64,000 nt of DNA from Wuchereria bancrofti (lineage: Eukaryota; Nematoda; Chromadorea; Rhabditida; Onchocercidae): NCBI GenBank assembly GCA_005281725.1, contig SSBO01000003.1, forward strand, positions 395,396 through 459,395, read 5' to 3'. Every line of letters starts with the position of its first letter. Positions within the stretch are counted from its first letter, which is position 1. The notes under the pieces were generated by a model. It saw only the letters and a program-made list of their open reading frames with translations, had not been told where the DNA came from and ran no database searches. Below, piece after piece: positions 1-11,400 of the stretch. Both the position numbers and the translations under genes were made by a program.

Positions 1-1
1 C

Positions 2-2110
2 GAGTTGGAGGCACACTTGCGTGATATTGCAATAACTACGAGAAATACAAAACGGAATCATGGTCTTTTCCGGAACATACTGTTTTACGGTCCACCTGGT
101 ACTGGCAAAACTCTTTTCGCCAAGGTATGTTTTAACATTAGATAAAAAATGAAAACGATATTTAACACACAAATGTACCTCGTTTTGTCCGAACATTTTG
201 CTATTAGTATTAACATATAAAATCACATTGTTTGAATTTAAACAAACTGAATTCTATATAGAAGTGGCGGGTCAAAATAAAACATTGCTCTCTTATACTA
301 TAATGGCATTGTCGATCTTCGAAATTACTGGAACTTTTGCTCTTTTCAGCTTTGTATCGTGATTCTATTGTTAGTAATAAATGGTAAAATAAGCTTTTGC
401 ATTCATGATTTTGTTTCAGAGTTTGGCTCATCATTCGGGCTTGGACTATGCTGTTATGACTGGTGGTGATGTGGCACCTTTAGGACATGATGGCGTTTCT
501 GCGATGCACAAAGTTTTTGATTGGGCTGAACACACGAGAAAAGGGTAAGGATTTATTTTTATGTATTACCATTTTATGATCACTAACTCATAAGGATGAA
601 GTAATTTTGATACTCATTAGAAATTTCTAGATTTTTTTATAGATGAATAACTTAAGTACTCTAAATATGTTTTTTCTATGCTAAAGGCTGAAAACTGTAT
701 GGATCACTTTTTAGATTCGTTATATAATGAGCAGACTGTCAATTTGAGTTTATTTCCACCATATTCATATGTTTATCTTTCCTTCTTCTAGTTTGGTGCT
801 CTTTATCGATGAAGCTGATGCCTTTTTGCGTAAGAGAGCAACCGAACAAATAAGTGAGAGTATGCGCGCTACGTTAAATGCATTTCTGTTTAGAACGGGT
901 GAACAATCTAAAAAGTGAGTTTTTTTTCTTACCAGCGGTTTTTGTAACAATTATTTGGCTACGGAAGCTAAAGAACACTTAGTTTATTTTCAAGAGTTTT
1001 TGTTCATTTGGACTCATTAATTAAAACTCATTAATTCTTAAGATTTATGTTAGTTGTTGCTTCAAATCAGCCGGAACAGTTTGACTGGGCCGTGAATGAT
1101 CGATTGGACGAATTAGTTGAATTCAAGTTACCGGGTATGTTAGTTGTCTTATTTTTATTATGTTTTAACAAGCAACATAAAGTAAAATAGATCAAAAAAG
1201 CGTTTTTCTTTATTTTTTAAAGAACTGCTTTAAGAAAATCCAGTGATTGTGTTTCTATATCCATATCATCACGAAATCATCTCTGCTCTTAGTACATTTT
1301 ATTTCATCAGTTCTTAAAAGCTGGCTTTTTGCTAACTCGTAAACAAGCGTCTCAAAATGGAGTATTTCAATAATACTAATTAAAAAACTAATTAAATATA
1401 TTGTTATAAGTGATGGATATGATATAGAATTTTACCTATATGGATGTCGTAACATAAAGGATGCAGTTTCTTGTTTCAATTATGATAAGATATTTCAGGT
1501 CCCATGGAACGTGAGCGTATAATTTTACAATATTTCGATAAATACATTGCTACACCAGCTACGTCAGGTTCCAAAAAAGCACGCTTAAAGTTAGCAGACT
1601 TTGACTGGGTCAAAAAATGCACTGATATCGCACAGAAGACTGATGGGATGAGCGGTCGGCAGCTTTCCAAGCTTGTCATCGGCTGGCAGGTGGTTAAATT
1701 GTAATATAACAATATGTTAAATGCAAATATTATAACTGACATATGTTGTGAATATGACATGAGTTTGCTAAATTTTGTAGAAATGTTTGGTTTTGTTATT
1801 TAGATTATATTTGTTGGGAAGTTAGTTCAAAATTTTAAATTTAAGCAGAAAAACGAAGTTATTTTGAATTAAAAGAATGAGAAGAATGTTACTTACAATT
1901 CATATGTCAAGTTTAAAAACCAGGTATTGGTATTTAGTATAGCATTTAAAGTCTTAGGCAGCGGCATATGCTTCTGAAGATGGTGTGCTTACAACCGAAA
2001 TGATCGATCGTTGCACACATGAAATGGTAAATCAGCACAAACAGAAGATTATGTGGCTTGATAGGGAACAATTATCCGTGAGGCAATTTGGACACAGAGT
2101 AGGTTTTTAA
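2..2110 (+). CDS. atad-3: ATAD3 mitochondrial AAA ATPase, C-terminal part (5' end outside window)
   Basis: Exons 2-124, 420-544, 792-914, 1043-1134, 1499-1689 and 1958-2110 join in phase to give 268 residues ending at TAA 2108-2110. The AAA module is plain: Walker A GPPGTGKT at 89-112, Walker B with [10 protein letters not shown] at the start of the 792 exon, a sensor-type ASNQP in the 1043 exon, then DRLDELVEF, where ATAD3 proteins carry DRIDEMVEF. A helical C-terminal lid follows. ATAD3 is an inner mitochondrial membrane AAA ATPase tied to nucleoid organisation, cholesterol and lipid handling and mitochondrial biogenesis. The N-terminal coiled coils and membrane segment would lie left of the window. 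An AATAAA lies at 2148-2153. Family assignment is firm because of the distinctive [10 protein letters not shown] and [17 protein letters not shown] context. The last few residues (VGF) are read from sequence immediately before the stop and could differ if a further intron exists. Confidence 0.93.
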
Positions 2111-2147
2111 TTTCATTGTTTTGAATTCTTACCTAATGTTATTGCCA

Positions 2148-2153
2148 AATAAA
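2148..2153 (+). promoter_or_regulatory. AATAAA poly(A) signal of ATAD3
   Basis: A canonical AATAAA lies 38 bp after the ATAD3 stop codon in an AT-rich trailer. Position and match are seen; use is inferred. Confidence 0.5.
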
Positions 2154-3290
2154 TCAGTGCTTTATGGCCCTTTATAACTAATTCTTGAGTTTTTCATTTA
2201 CGGAAGAAATGATTGGGAGGAGCATTTTTTTTTTTTTTTTCGGGAATCGGGATATTTGGTTTTTGTTTCAAGTATTTTAATCCAGCTACTATATTTATCA
2301 AATTTGTTGGTTTTTTGTATTCTGCTCTAACTTGGCATTTTAGATACCGGAAGAATTGTCGAATCCGATATCGCATTCACAAAAGGAGAGGACGGTATCG
2401 TAAAAGATCATTTTATCTAGCATCCAAAAACAACTTTTGTGGACCGTATCATTTTGTGAGAAATTGTAGATGTTGCTTGTTCAATTGTTATAAAATTTGA
2501 CATCTATGGTATACTTTTTGATCCATAACCATATTCTGGATGTTATCATTTTAAAAATAAGTATGGTTCAGCGAGAAATTATCATCATTAAAAAGAATTG
2601 GATGATGAAAATTAGTGCTAAAACAGAAACTTATTGTTGGATCTGTTCAAGTGGAGGATTTTGAAAAAGAAATTTAGTGCTTTCCTTGTGCAGCAACTGC
2701 ATTTGAATGCTGCATAGATGTATCTAAGAGGCGAATGGATTTTGCAATATCTGTGTACAGTGAGTGGAGTACACCTGTAAAGGAAAACTGAAGAGAACTG
2801 AAAGTTAAATTTGATCTGTTCACCGAAAAAAAAAAATTTCTGAAGTAAACAATGAAATGTCCCCAAATTTAATCCAGATACATTTAATCCAGTTTATTAA
2901 ATCGATGATGTTTACTGTTTTGCATCGTCGCTCTATAACGGATCTCTGCATTGAGGTAACATATAACAAAAGCTTGATGGAATTGTTTCATGAGATTTTA
3001 TTTTTTATTGCTGATTAAGAACTGCATGCAATAACTTATTTAGTCAAACTGTAGAAATCTGTTGGACTTTTTGAAGGGATTTGAAATTGCTGAAGTGTCC
3101 GAAATTTTTATTGCTCTCTTGCATGCATGGCATTTAATTCATGGTAATCGCTATTCAAAATAATGCATTATTCCATTGTCCATAATTTCAATTGCGCTCT
3201 GACATCAATATCTTAATCATTTCAAAGATATTTCAATATATAATATCTTAATCTAGCAGAATGATTGGGATTGCTAGTTGATCGACATAG

Positions 3291-3380
3291 TATACGTGTA
3301 TAATAAATACGTGGTATAATAAATACGTGATTATAATACGTGATTTTTACCATAGTATAATAAATACGTGATTTTTACCA
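3291..3380. repeat. Degenerate tandem repeat of a TAATAAATACGTG unit
   Basis: The motif ATACGTG preceded by TATAATAA recurs four to five times, including a longer copy with ATTTTTACCA. It is AT-rich with a constant ACGTG core. No coding potential is apparent. Confidence 0.7.
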
Positions 3381-3935
3381 CTTAAGAAGTGTGGAAATAA
3401 TTGACAAAAGTTTGAATGTGAAAGTTTTATTAAGGAGCTAAAACATCTGAGCAAGATTAAATATGATAGAAAATGAAAAATGATAACACATCAAAGGATC
3501 TCTCTCCATACAACATCAATGCGGCGGTATTGACAGAAAATGAGAATTTGAAATAAAAGCGGGAAAGATGAAAGTAAGTTACTTTCACAGGTTATCTATT
3601 ATTTCACTAGATTTTAGTGAAGTTGAATTCTTTGCATGATTTATTGCTAATACTTGAATTATTCACTAGATTTGTGCAATGATATAAATATCAACAGTCT
3701 ACCTGAGTTAAGTTCTTATCTGTAATGCATACCAGAAGTAAAGCTAATATTATCAGTTGGATTTTGCATTGCTACTGGATTGCATTTTAGTGCTCTCTAA
3801 TTACTTCCTTTCTATTTTCAATTTAACTAAAATGTATGTATATGCGTGTCTGGAGGTGTCTGGTGGAAGAATGGCTCTCAATGGGTGGTAAGCAACCGAG
3901 GAACATTTGAGAATGGCACCACTGACACCACTGGC

Positions 3936-3989
3936 ACAGCAGCAGCAGCAGCAATAGATAGCAACAACAACAACAACAACAACAACAAC
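3936..3989. repeat. CAG/CAA trinucleotide repeats
   Basis: Five CAG units are followed by ATAGATAG and then about nine CAA units. A second CAA block lies at 4080-4103. The trinucleotides keep several frames open, which explains the overlapping poly-Asn and poly-Val open frames on the two strands. Confidence 0.85.
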
Positions 3990-5082
3990 TTTGTCTTCCT
4001 TGTTCTCTGTTTGAATGATATCTTTCGGATAACGATCATTAGCAATTTGGATTATTAAATTGATATTATTTATTGTCTTAACAACAACAACAACAACAAC
4101 AACAGAAAGCACAAGTTTTATTCTATAAATTCTATCTCTCATAGATTTTACAAATGATTTGATCATTTTATACTTCAATGAAATTCTTATTGTCTTTATC
4201 AGTCTCCATTATTTTCATTGATTATTTTTATTATTTAATGATTTATAATTTTTTCTCTGCTCTGTTCAAGAATATATTGATAGATTTTTTTTTTTTGTGT
4301 AATTTTACTCGAATACAGCATTCCAATTTATGCTTATTGTTCGATACTTGATTTTTTTTTGAATTTAGAAATTACTTTTCTCTCTCTACACTTCAATTTT
4401 ATACCAACCCATTTTTGTTTTTTGATTTATCAATGTTGATGACAGAGTTTGCAAAATAATTTTATTCCGAAATATTTCAGTTTCGACGGTAAAATTTTTT
4501 TTTTTTTACTTTTACTAAATTTTTTTTTGCTATTACTAAGTTTTGTGTGATAATTAAAATTTTGGTTCAAGTCAATTACTACACTAAAGGTATCGTCATA
4601 GAAGTTTCTACGGATGGATAACTTAAGAATTAGAAATTTCATCATTTTTGTTTACAGAATGAGATTTGCAACATTTTAATGGTTCAAACCATTTTTCTCT
4701 TTTGAACTTGACAAAGCTTGTTGTAATTTTTCAAAATAAAATAAATGATTGTTGTTTATATCCATCCCACTTGTTGCTGTTATATGGATAGCGAAATAAG
4801 CGGTACGGATTGGTACCACAAACAACAGTGAAAGAGGACGAAACTGGTTGACTTTTTGATTATTATTTGAAAAAAAAAAAAAAAGACAGGAGATTTATGT
4901 ATTAATCTATATAATACGGTAGATTTTCCTTTATTTCATTCCTTCAAGTAAAAGACAAAAAAAAAAAAGGATGGTATTTTGAAAAGGTAGAAGCATTTAT
5001 CAAATGGATATTAAGGTAAATTTACACTTGAATGATGGATATTTGAAAATGCAAATTATAGCTGATCATTTATAACAATTTT

Positions 5083-5175
5083 CCGTTTATTTATTTATTA
5101 TTATTATTGTTATCATTACTAGTTATTATTATTTATTATTATTACTATTATTAATTATTACTGTTATTAATTATA
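5083..5175. repeat. (TTA/ATT)n-rich low-complexity tract
   Basis: An imperfect run of TTATTATTATT-type triplets about 90 bp long, almost free of G and C. Confidence 0.7.
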
Positions 5176-6116
5176 ACTAATAAATTGGCTTTTTAAGCTA
5201 ATAAAAATTGGCTTTTTTTTACATAAAATTATGAAATTGTAAAGCAAATTTCCTTATTTACTGAATATCTTAAATTCACTCTTTATAGTTAAATAATTTA
5301 TGATGATGAATGGGAAGGAAGGCTTTCTTGCAAATGACAATAGTTTTGAAAAATTTAATATAGCTAATATTAAAATTAGAAAACATGTCAATTGATGAAA
5401 TTTAAATATTTAATATATTCATTGTCACAGTATATCGATGATTAAAATGTTAAATTATTCAATTTAATCAAATTATATTTCATTGCTTGTAATAGCGCAA
5501 TTTCAGTTTTGAAAAAATATGAAAACTCAGCACTAAGATAAATTGTAGGATAAAGTGTTAACTAGTAAGAAGATAAATTTTAGTATAAAAATGTTTGCAA
5601 ACTAAAAGCTACAAATCATACCAAAATTAAATCACTCACAGTTTTCAACGAGAATTCATAAAATCATCCAAAAATTAAGTATATTAGCACCTTGCGTTAC
5701 TCTTTTGATAGCAGAATTTTGTCATAGAAAAAATGATATAGCAAAGATAATTGTTTTGAAATAGAAAAAAAAAAAAGATTATCAATTGTAATCTGACATG
5801 CATTTATCAAAATGAACAACTTGACAGTCCGTAATTGTCACAATGTGCAGGTGGACAACGACATTGGTCATTTTTTCTTGACAAGTGTTAACTTTTGATC
5901 TATTATTTCATCTAAAAAGTGAATTTAAATTTTAGTGCTTTTTAGATCCTACTTGCTACTTTTTTTTTTCTTTTCATCCTTTTGATAAATTTTTGTTGTT
6001 ATTAGAAATTAATATATTCATATAAAAAATATTATCTATTCATCTAGATTAAATTTTTTTCAGTTTTTAAATTTTAATGTCATGAATTTTTCTTTTTCGT
6101 TTTTGCTAGAGATATA

Positions 6117-6154
6117 ATAGAGAGAGGAAGAGGGAGAGAGAGAGAGGGAGAGAG
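6117..6154. repeat. (AG)n microsatellite
   Basis: An interrupted GA/AG tract; the first of four different microsatellites within about 830 bp upstream of lin-42. Confidence 0.85.
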
Positions 6155-6307
6155 GTACCACATTATCCAGATATTGTTCCGGAATGAAACCTTGATGTTG
6201 TACCTACCCAAAAATAGAATCCATGAAAATTATAAGACGTGGAGAGGAAAATATGAGAGAAGATGGGATAATAAAACCAGGACATTGTGCCAGGCTGAAA
6301 CAGCTTC

Positions 6308-6327
6308 GTACTACTACTACTACTACC
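6308..6327. repeat. (TAC)n microsatellite
   Basis: Six to seven TAC/ACT units inside the more GC-balanced island. Confidence 0.8.
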
Positions 6328-6719
6328 CACACAAGTAGATAGATGGATACAGGACAGTGCCAAACACCGACACGGAAGGACCTCATTCTTCCCTGTTGTC
6401 TCACCCATTCTACACCGGGAGGTGACAAAAGAGAGACATATAGACGAGTGCTTAGAGGGCGGTGGTGATTGAACTAAAACTGAACAAAATTGAACTGAAC
6501 GAACGGAACTAGGGCGAGCTTCCTTGTCGTGCTAGGTACTCCCAGCCTGTCTCGTCTTCATCTTGTACTACTCACCCGCTCAATGATTGACACTCATAAA
6601 CCAACCATACCAACGATCAACCGACCGGTCAGCGACCGTTAGGCTGGTGCCACTGGCACCATTTCAGGCATAATTCTTATTATCAATGCAAAATGCTTTA
6701 AAGGAACGAAGAAGGATAA

Positions 6720-6772
6720 AGTCTCTCTCTTTCCCTCTTTCTCGATGTCTCTCTCTCTCTCTCTCTTCTTAA
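6720..6772. repeat. (CT)n microsatellite
   Basis: Two CT runs separated by TTTCCCTCTTTCTCGATGT; a pyrimidine-rich strand, complementary in composition to the AG tract 600 bp upstream. Confidence 0.85.
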
Positions 6773-6922
6773 CCTTTCTTGGACTTAACTCGACCCCTTC
6801 TTCCTCCCCTTTTTTTTTTTTCTGCAACAATCAGGAGGTACCTTTCTCATCTTGTAACCATGAATTATTTTCATTTGTCATCAAATCCTCTCTCTATTGC
6901 ATATTTTGTCAACATTGCAACG

Positions 6923-6943
6923 AACACACACACACACACACAC
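6923..6943. repeat. (CA)n microsatellite
   Basis: About ten CA units, uninterrupted. Confidence 0.85.
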
Positions 6944-8448
6944 CGATTATTACGATGGTGGACAATTGCTTAATAGTTGGTATTATTATTAATCATGAGA
7001 TTTGTCCTGTAATATATATTCATTGGCAATTTATCTTTTTTAATTTCAAAATTTCCTTAAGTAAAATTTTAAATCTTTGTTTCAAATATTTATTGAAATT
7101 TTAACAATAAATGAAACGTCATAAGTGTGAATAATAATTACCATTCATTTATTTTTACTCTTCAGAGATTTTACAATTTGTTATTCATTTTTTTCAATTC
7201 AACATATTATGATTAACTGAGCGTTTACATGATCTGAAATTTAATAGTAATTAAGTTTTTAAGTTTTTCATGCTATTGCATATTCTGAAATCAATTTTTA
7301 AATGAATCTTTTAAATTTGTTATGATATTCTGTGAGTGATAAATTTTAAAACATTAAATTGGCCTTCAGAGGCAATGAAGATGTTTGAAGATTTGAAAAA
7401 TAATCGTTGGATAGGATTTAGTAAAGATTAAAAAATTTGCAGTAATTTTTATGAATATGAATAGTCTAACTAATTTGAACCTTTTGATGCAAATTTTTAT
7501 CCATGCAAGTACACGTCTGCATAGATACGTGTTACAACGTGAGTTTAAATTTTAAAACGTTATTTTGGATTGTTTAAATTTCTATTTTAATATTCGATTT
7601 TTTCGTTTTGAATTACCATTGAAGAATTTTAAATGATGACTGAATTTTTCCCAAAACATGAAAAAAATTGAATGTTTGATTTTCTTTTTTTTTTTTTAAT
7701 TAAATAATTTTATCGAAAGACATTGAAGCATAACAATTTAAACAATATCCGTTTTAATTTTCTTGATTTTTGAAATAATTTTAAACCAAAAAAAGAAAAA
7801 TTAAAAAGAGATATTAATTCCTTTATCATTATCCTGAATGATCTGAAAATATATATTGCCTCTATTAATTTCGAGATTGTTTTTCTTCTTTTTTTAAGAA
7901 TTTCAGTAGTGAATAAAAATAATTTCCCACTTAAATATGTAAAATTATAGAAATCAGAGCTGATTTTGGAAGCTTAGAATTTAGAAACTTGCCTTTTTTT
8001 TATTCTTTCTCCCTCCCTCTTTAGTCTTTTCTTGTGCAAACTTTTGCTTTCTTTTTAATTTTCCTTTCCAGTTTAAGTTTATCAAGTAAACAGTGAACTT
8101 ATATAATCATTGTTTGCTAACAATTGAAAATTTTTTCGATTGAATTTTACATAATAATCTTTTGTTTATGGTATTTTTTTTTCAGTCACGACTTATTGCT
8201 CTATAAAGTAATGAAAAGTTGAAATTTATCAAATGAAAGTATTTTCAGGAGTTCTTTCTTCCAAGTGTTATTGCTACTAAATTGTGCCTGAAGCTTTCAA
8301 AAAGTCTTTCATATTGTTTTTTTAATGATTTTAATAAGACATCAAAGATAATAGTGGTAAACAGTGTGAGTGTACATCGCTGTATTCTGTCAATTTGTCA
8401 TATATTTTGATGTCACATTGCTAAAAAGATTTCTTATTCAAATCCTTT

Positions 8449-11400
8449 ATGTTGCATCAACATCAATCTGCGCAACCATCAGCAAATCAATCTGCGCTTC
8501 AATCTTCTAAATCAGTTCGAAGGAAACGTTTACAGGTATGACAATTATTTCTTTACAATGTATTTTGTTCTGAATTCATTTAATTTACTTCCATTTTTAG
8601 TACAAATTTAGATTTAGTCGGTATGAAGATTAAAAATATTAATGAGAAAAGTGGAACTTAATCGTAATAATAAAATAAATATAACTTTTTCATTGCTTTA
8701 TATGATTGATGACAAAAATGATCTATCTCTATCATTTTTCTTTTTTTTTTTTAAAAATTTTGATCAATTTTAAATAGTTAAGAGTATAATTCTAACTGTA
8801 TTAAAATTTATTTTATCAATGAATTTTTATAATATAAGTTTAAGAAGAAGTTTCAAAGTCCTATATTTTCATATGAGAGGTCAAAAGTACAATAGAATGA
8901 ATGCATACAGCAGCAATTCAGTGACCTTGATGAAGTGTTACTGCGAAATTAAAATTTAGTCAAATAAACACTGCCTAAACAAAATACCTGTTTAAATTTT
9001 ATGTTCTTAAAATTCAAGATTGTCATTACAAATCACAATTTGAAACGGTTCAAACTGATTGATTGATTAACATGACATTTTGATAGCATTATATGCTGCT
9101 ATTCACTAATTACGGGTAATTTGCCCTGTTTCTTTTTTCCCACAAATGCAAATTATTATTTTCTTCTCAAAAGATGCAGAGCGCCATAAGCTTCAGGCCT
9201 TTCTTAACTTTTTATTCCATAGCCTTGTTTTCTTGGCCTTATCGTTATCCATTATCATATCATACAAAATTGCAAAGTTTCCTAGAGCAAAGCATCACCC
9301 AAAAATAATATTTAATATATTTGACACTCAAAAATAAATAAATATAAAAAGTAATTTCGCATTTTTTTTTTTTGTAAGTAATTTACTTTAATTAGTTACA
9401 TTTGATGCCATTAATTAAAAGATTCCATTTTTATGATTCGGAAGAATTATTATTCATCATTCAATAATTATAAATTATTTCTTATTTTTGCAGCATTACA
9501 TTCGCCAAATTAAACGTTTAATTGCGGAAAGAATACCACCAGTTGGTCCAGAAAAAAAACTAGGAACTATCGATGTACTCGACAAAGCCATCGAATTGGT
9601 ACGTTTCTTTTTTTTTTTTTTTCTTTTTTCTCGATCGACTTTGTGACCCATCACCTCAGTTTGTTGATTTTTATTGGTACAAATTCACATCCAGTCAATT
9701 TCATTTTCTTATTCTTTAGTACTTCTTTAAATATCTTCAATCTTATCGACTTCTGATTCAACTTTTAGTTATTTTGCCATTTAAATTTGTTTCCATAATT
9801 TATTTATAAGCATATAATCAGACTAACTTTTCTAATTTTTTCACTCAATTTTGATTTTTTGTTATAGGTATTTAAGATGCTATCTATTTTAAAATTATGT
9901 AAACGTCAAAAGATTTATTTAAAATGACTGATTCATTTTATGCACTCGTTGCACCGCCATTTACAAAATGATCCAACGTTTTTAAAATAATAACCCATGT
10001 TATGACTTAAACTTATACTTTTCTCTTCGATAGTATTTTAAAAATTTTCAACTTCAAAGCAATCAAAATCATAATTAATAATTGTTAAACTACCAATAAG
10101 CATATTTTTAATTAATGTAATTAATTACCTAGTATGATGCAAATACTATATCACACCTTCCTCATTTTTTTTTTTTTTTTCAAAATTTACTTTAAGCTAC
10201 GAGCAACGCCACTATATGCTGAAATTACTAATCCTGGCCTTAGTCCACCTCATTCTTGGCCTGATTCACCGCTCGATAGTATAACACATATTAGCGATGA
10301 TACCTGGGCACCAAACGTTGATTTTGCTCGTCGGCATATTTTTTCTGCAAATATCAATCTACCAGATGGTCGAATTACTGATTTCCAAAAAGTAACTTCG
10401 AAAGAAATTAGCAGCGTTGAAGTATGTTTGTATATTTCAAGCAATATTTTTAATGCTATTTTTATAGAATTTTCAAATTTAATAAAACTAAATTTCAATA
10501 TTCTCTTATCATTGTTTTTTTCCCAATTGATCGGATGCTTGTAATCTCTATGCTTTTGATAACAAAAATTATAAATAAAATAACAAAAATATTTTAATGA
10601 ACTTTGACTATTCAATTTTGTGTTAGTCAAATTCTTAAGCAGTAATTGCAAGAGAAAATAGATGAATAATTAATATAATATATTTGATTGTATTATTTAA
10701 ATTAATTTTAAATTATAGGGCCTACATTGTGGGGCATCTTTCCTGGATTTGATAGCGCTTTATGGGCGACAAGCATTACTTGCTGGTGCATATAATGGTT
10801 CTATTGAGAAAAAGAAAATTCTTACACGTCTTATCGGCGGGTAATTTACCTTTTCTTTTTCTTCAATTTTTATTTTGTTAAAAAAAAATGTAATGTGTCA
10901 TTGTTTTTTTTTTTTTTTTTTTTGTTTCGATGACATAATGGTTTCGGGATGCAATGCGATAATTTTTTTTTTTTTTTTTTGCAATAATAATTTATATATT
11001 TTTTTTTATATTTGAATAAGCTCAAAAGTTCAAGGATTATTCTGTCATATTCTCTTGAGTTTCTTAAATTTAAATCTAAGTTTAAAGATTCTCTTAAGTT
11101 TAAATCTATTCAGTCCTAAAAATTCATAATAATTTATTCTTCCAAGTAAATAGTAAATCATTGTAGTAGTATTTGCATCCTTACATCTTAAAAAAAAAGT
11201 CGATGAATTCTGTTTTAGTTAGGAAGCAATATCATGGATTAGAAAAGTAATGAAAGCATTGTAAATAAGTGTCGTAAGAGTAGTAATGAAAGTATGTAGT
11301 GCTGATAATATCACTGATAACTATATGATAGTAATTGAAATGATAAGATTAATATCGTAATCATTGCATTGGTTAAATTAAATGATTTGAAATGGAGTTG

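Larger units (their letters stand above)
2111..8448. other. 6.3-kb intergenic region upstream of lin-42
   Basis: I see no conserved coding sequence here. Open frames at 2213-2500, 2618-2866, 3801-4178, 3846-4058, 6163-6428 and 6745-7104 are low-complexity or lack exon-like homology. The stretch holds short tandem repeats (3291-3380, 3936-3989, 4080-4103, 5083-5175) and a less AT-rich island at about 6290-6720 flanked by AG, TAC, CT and CA repeats. It probably contains the ATAD3 3' end and the lin-42 promoter or untranslated exons (inference). Confidence 0.6.

Noticed and set aside
3801..4178. Open frames with poly-Val/poly-Cys (minus) and poly-Ala/poly-Asn (plus)
   Set aside because: They are translations of CAG/CAA repeats in different frames, with no homology, start context or splice support.
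6163..6428. Two overlapping minus-strand open frames upstream of lin-42
   Set aside because: They occupy different frames of the same DNA and neither resembles a known protein; more likely a result of the lower AT content there.
10134..10196. Upstream extension of the third lin-42 exon as an open frame starting MMQILYHTF
   Set aside because: The T tract and TTTAAG form an acceptor, the preceding exon joins in phase at 10197, and the extension is low-complexity.
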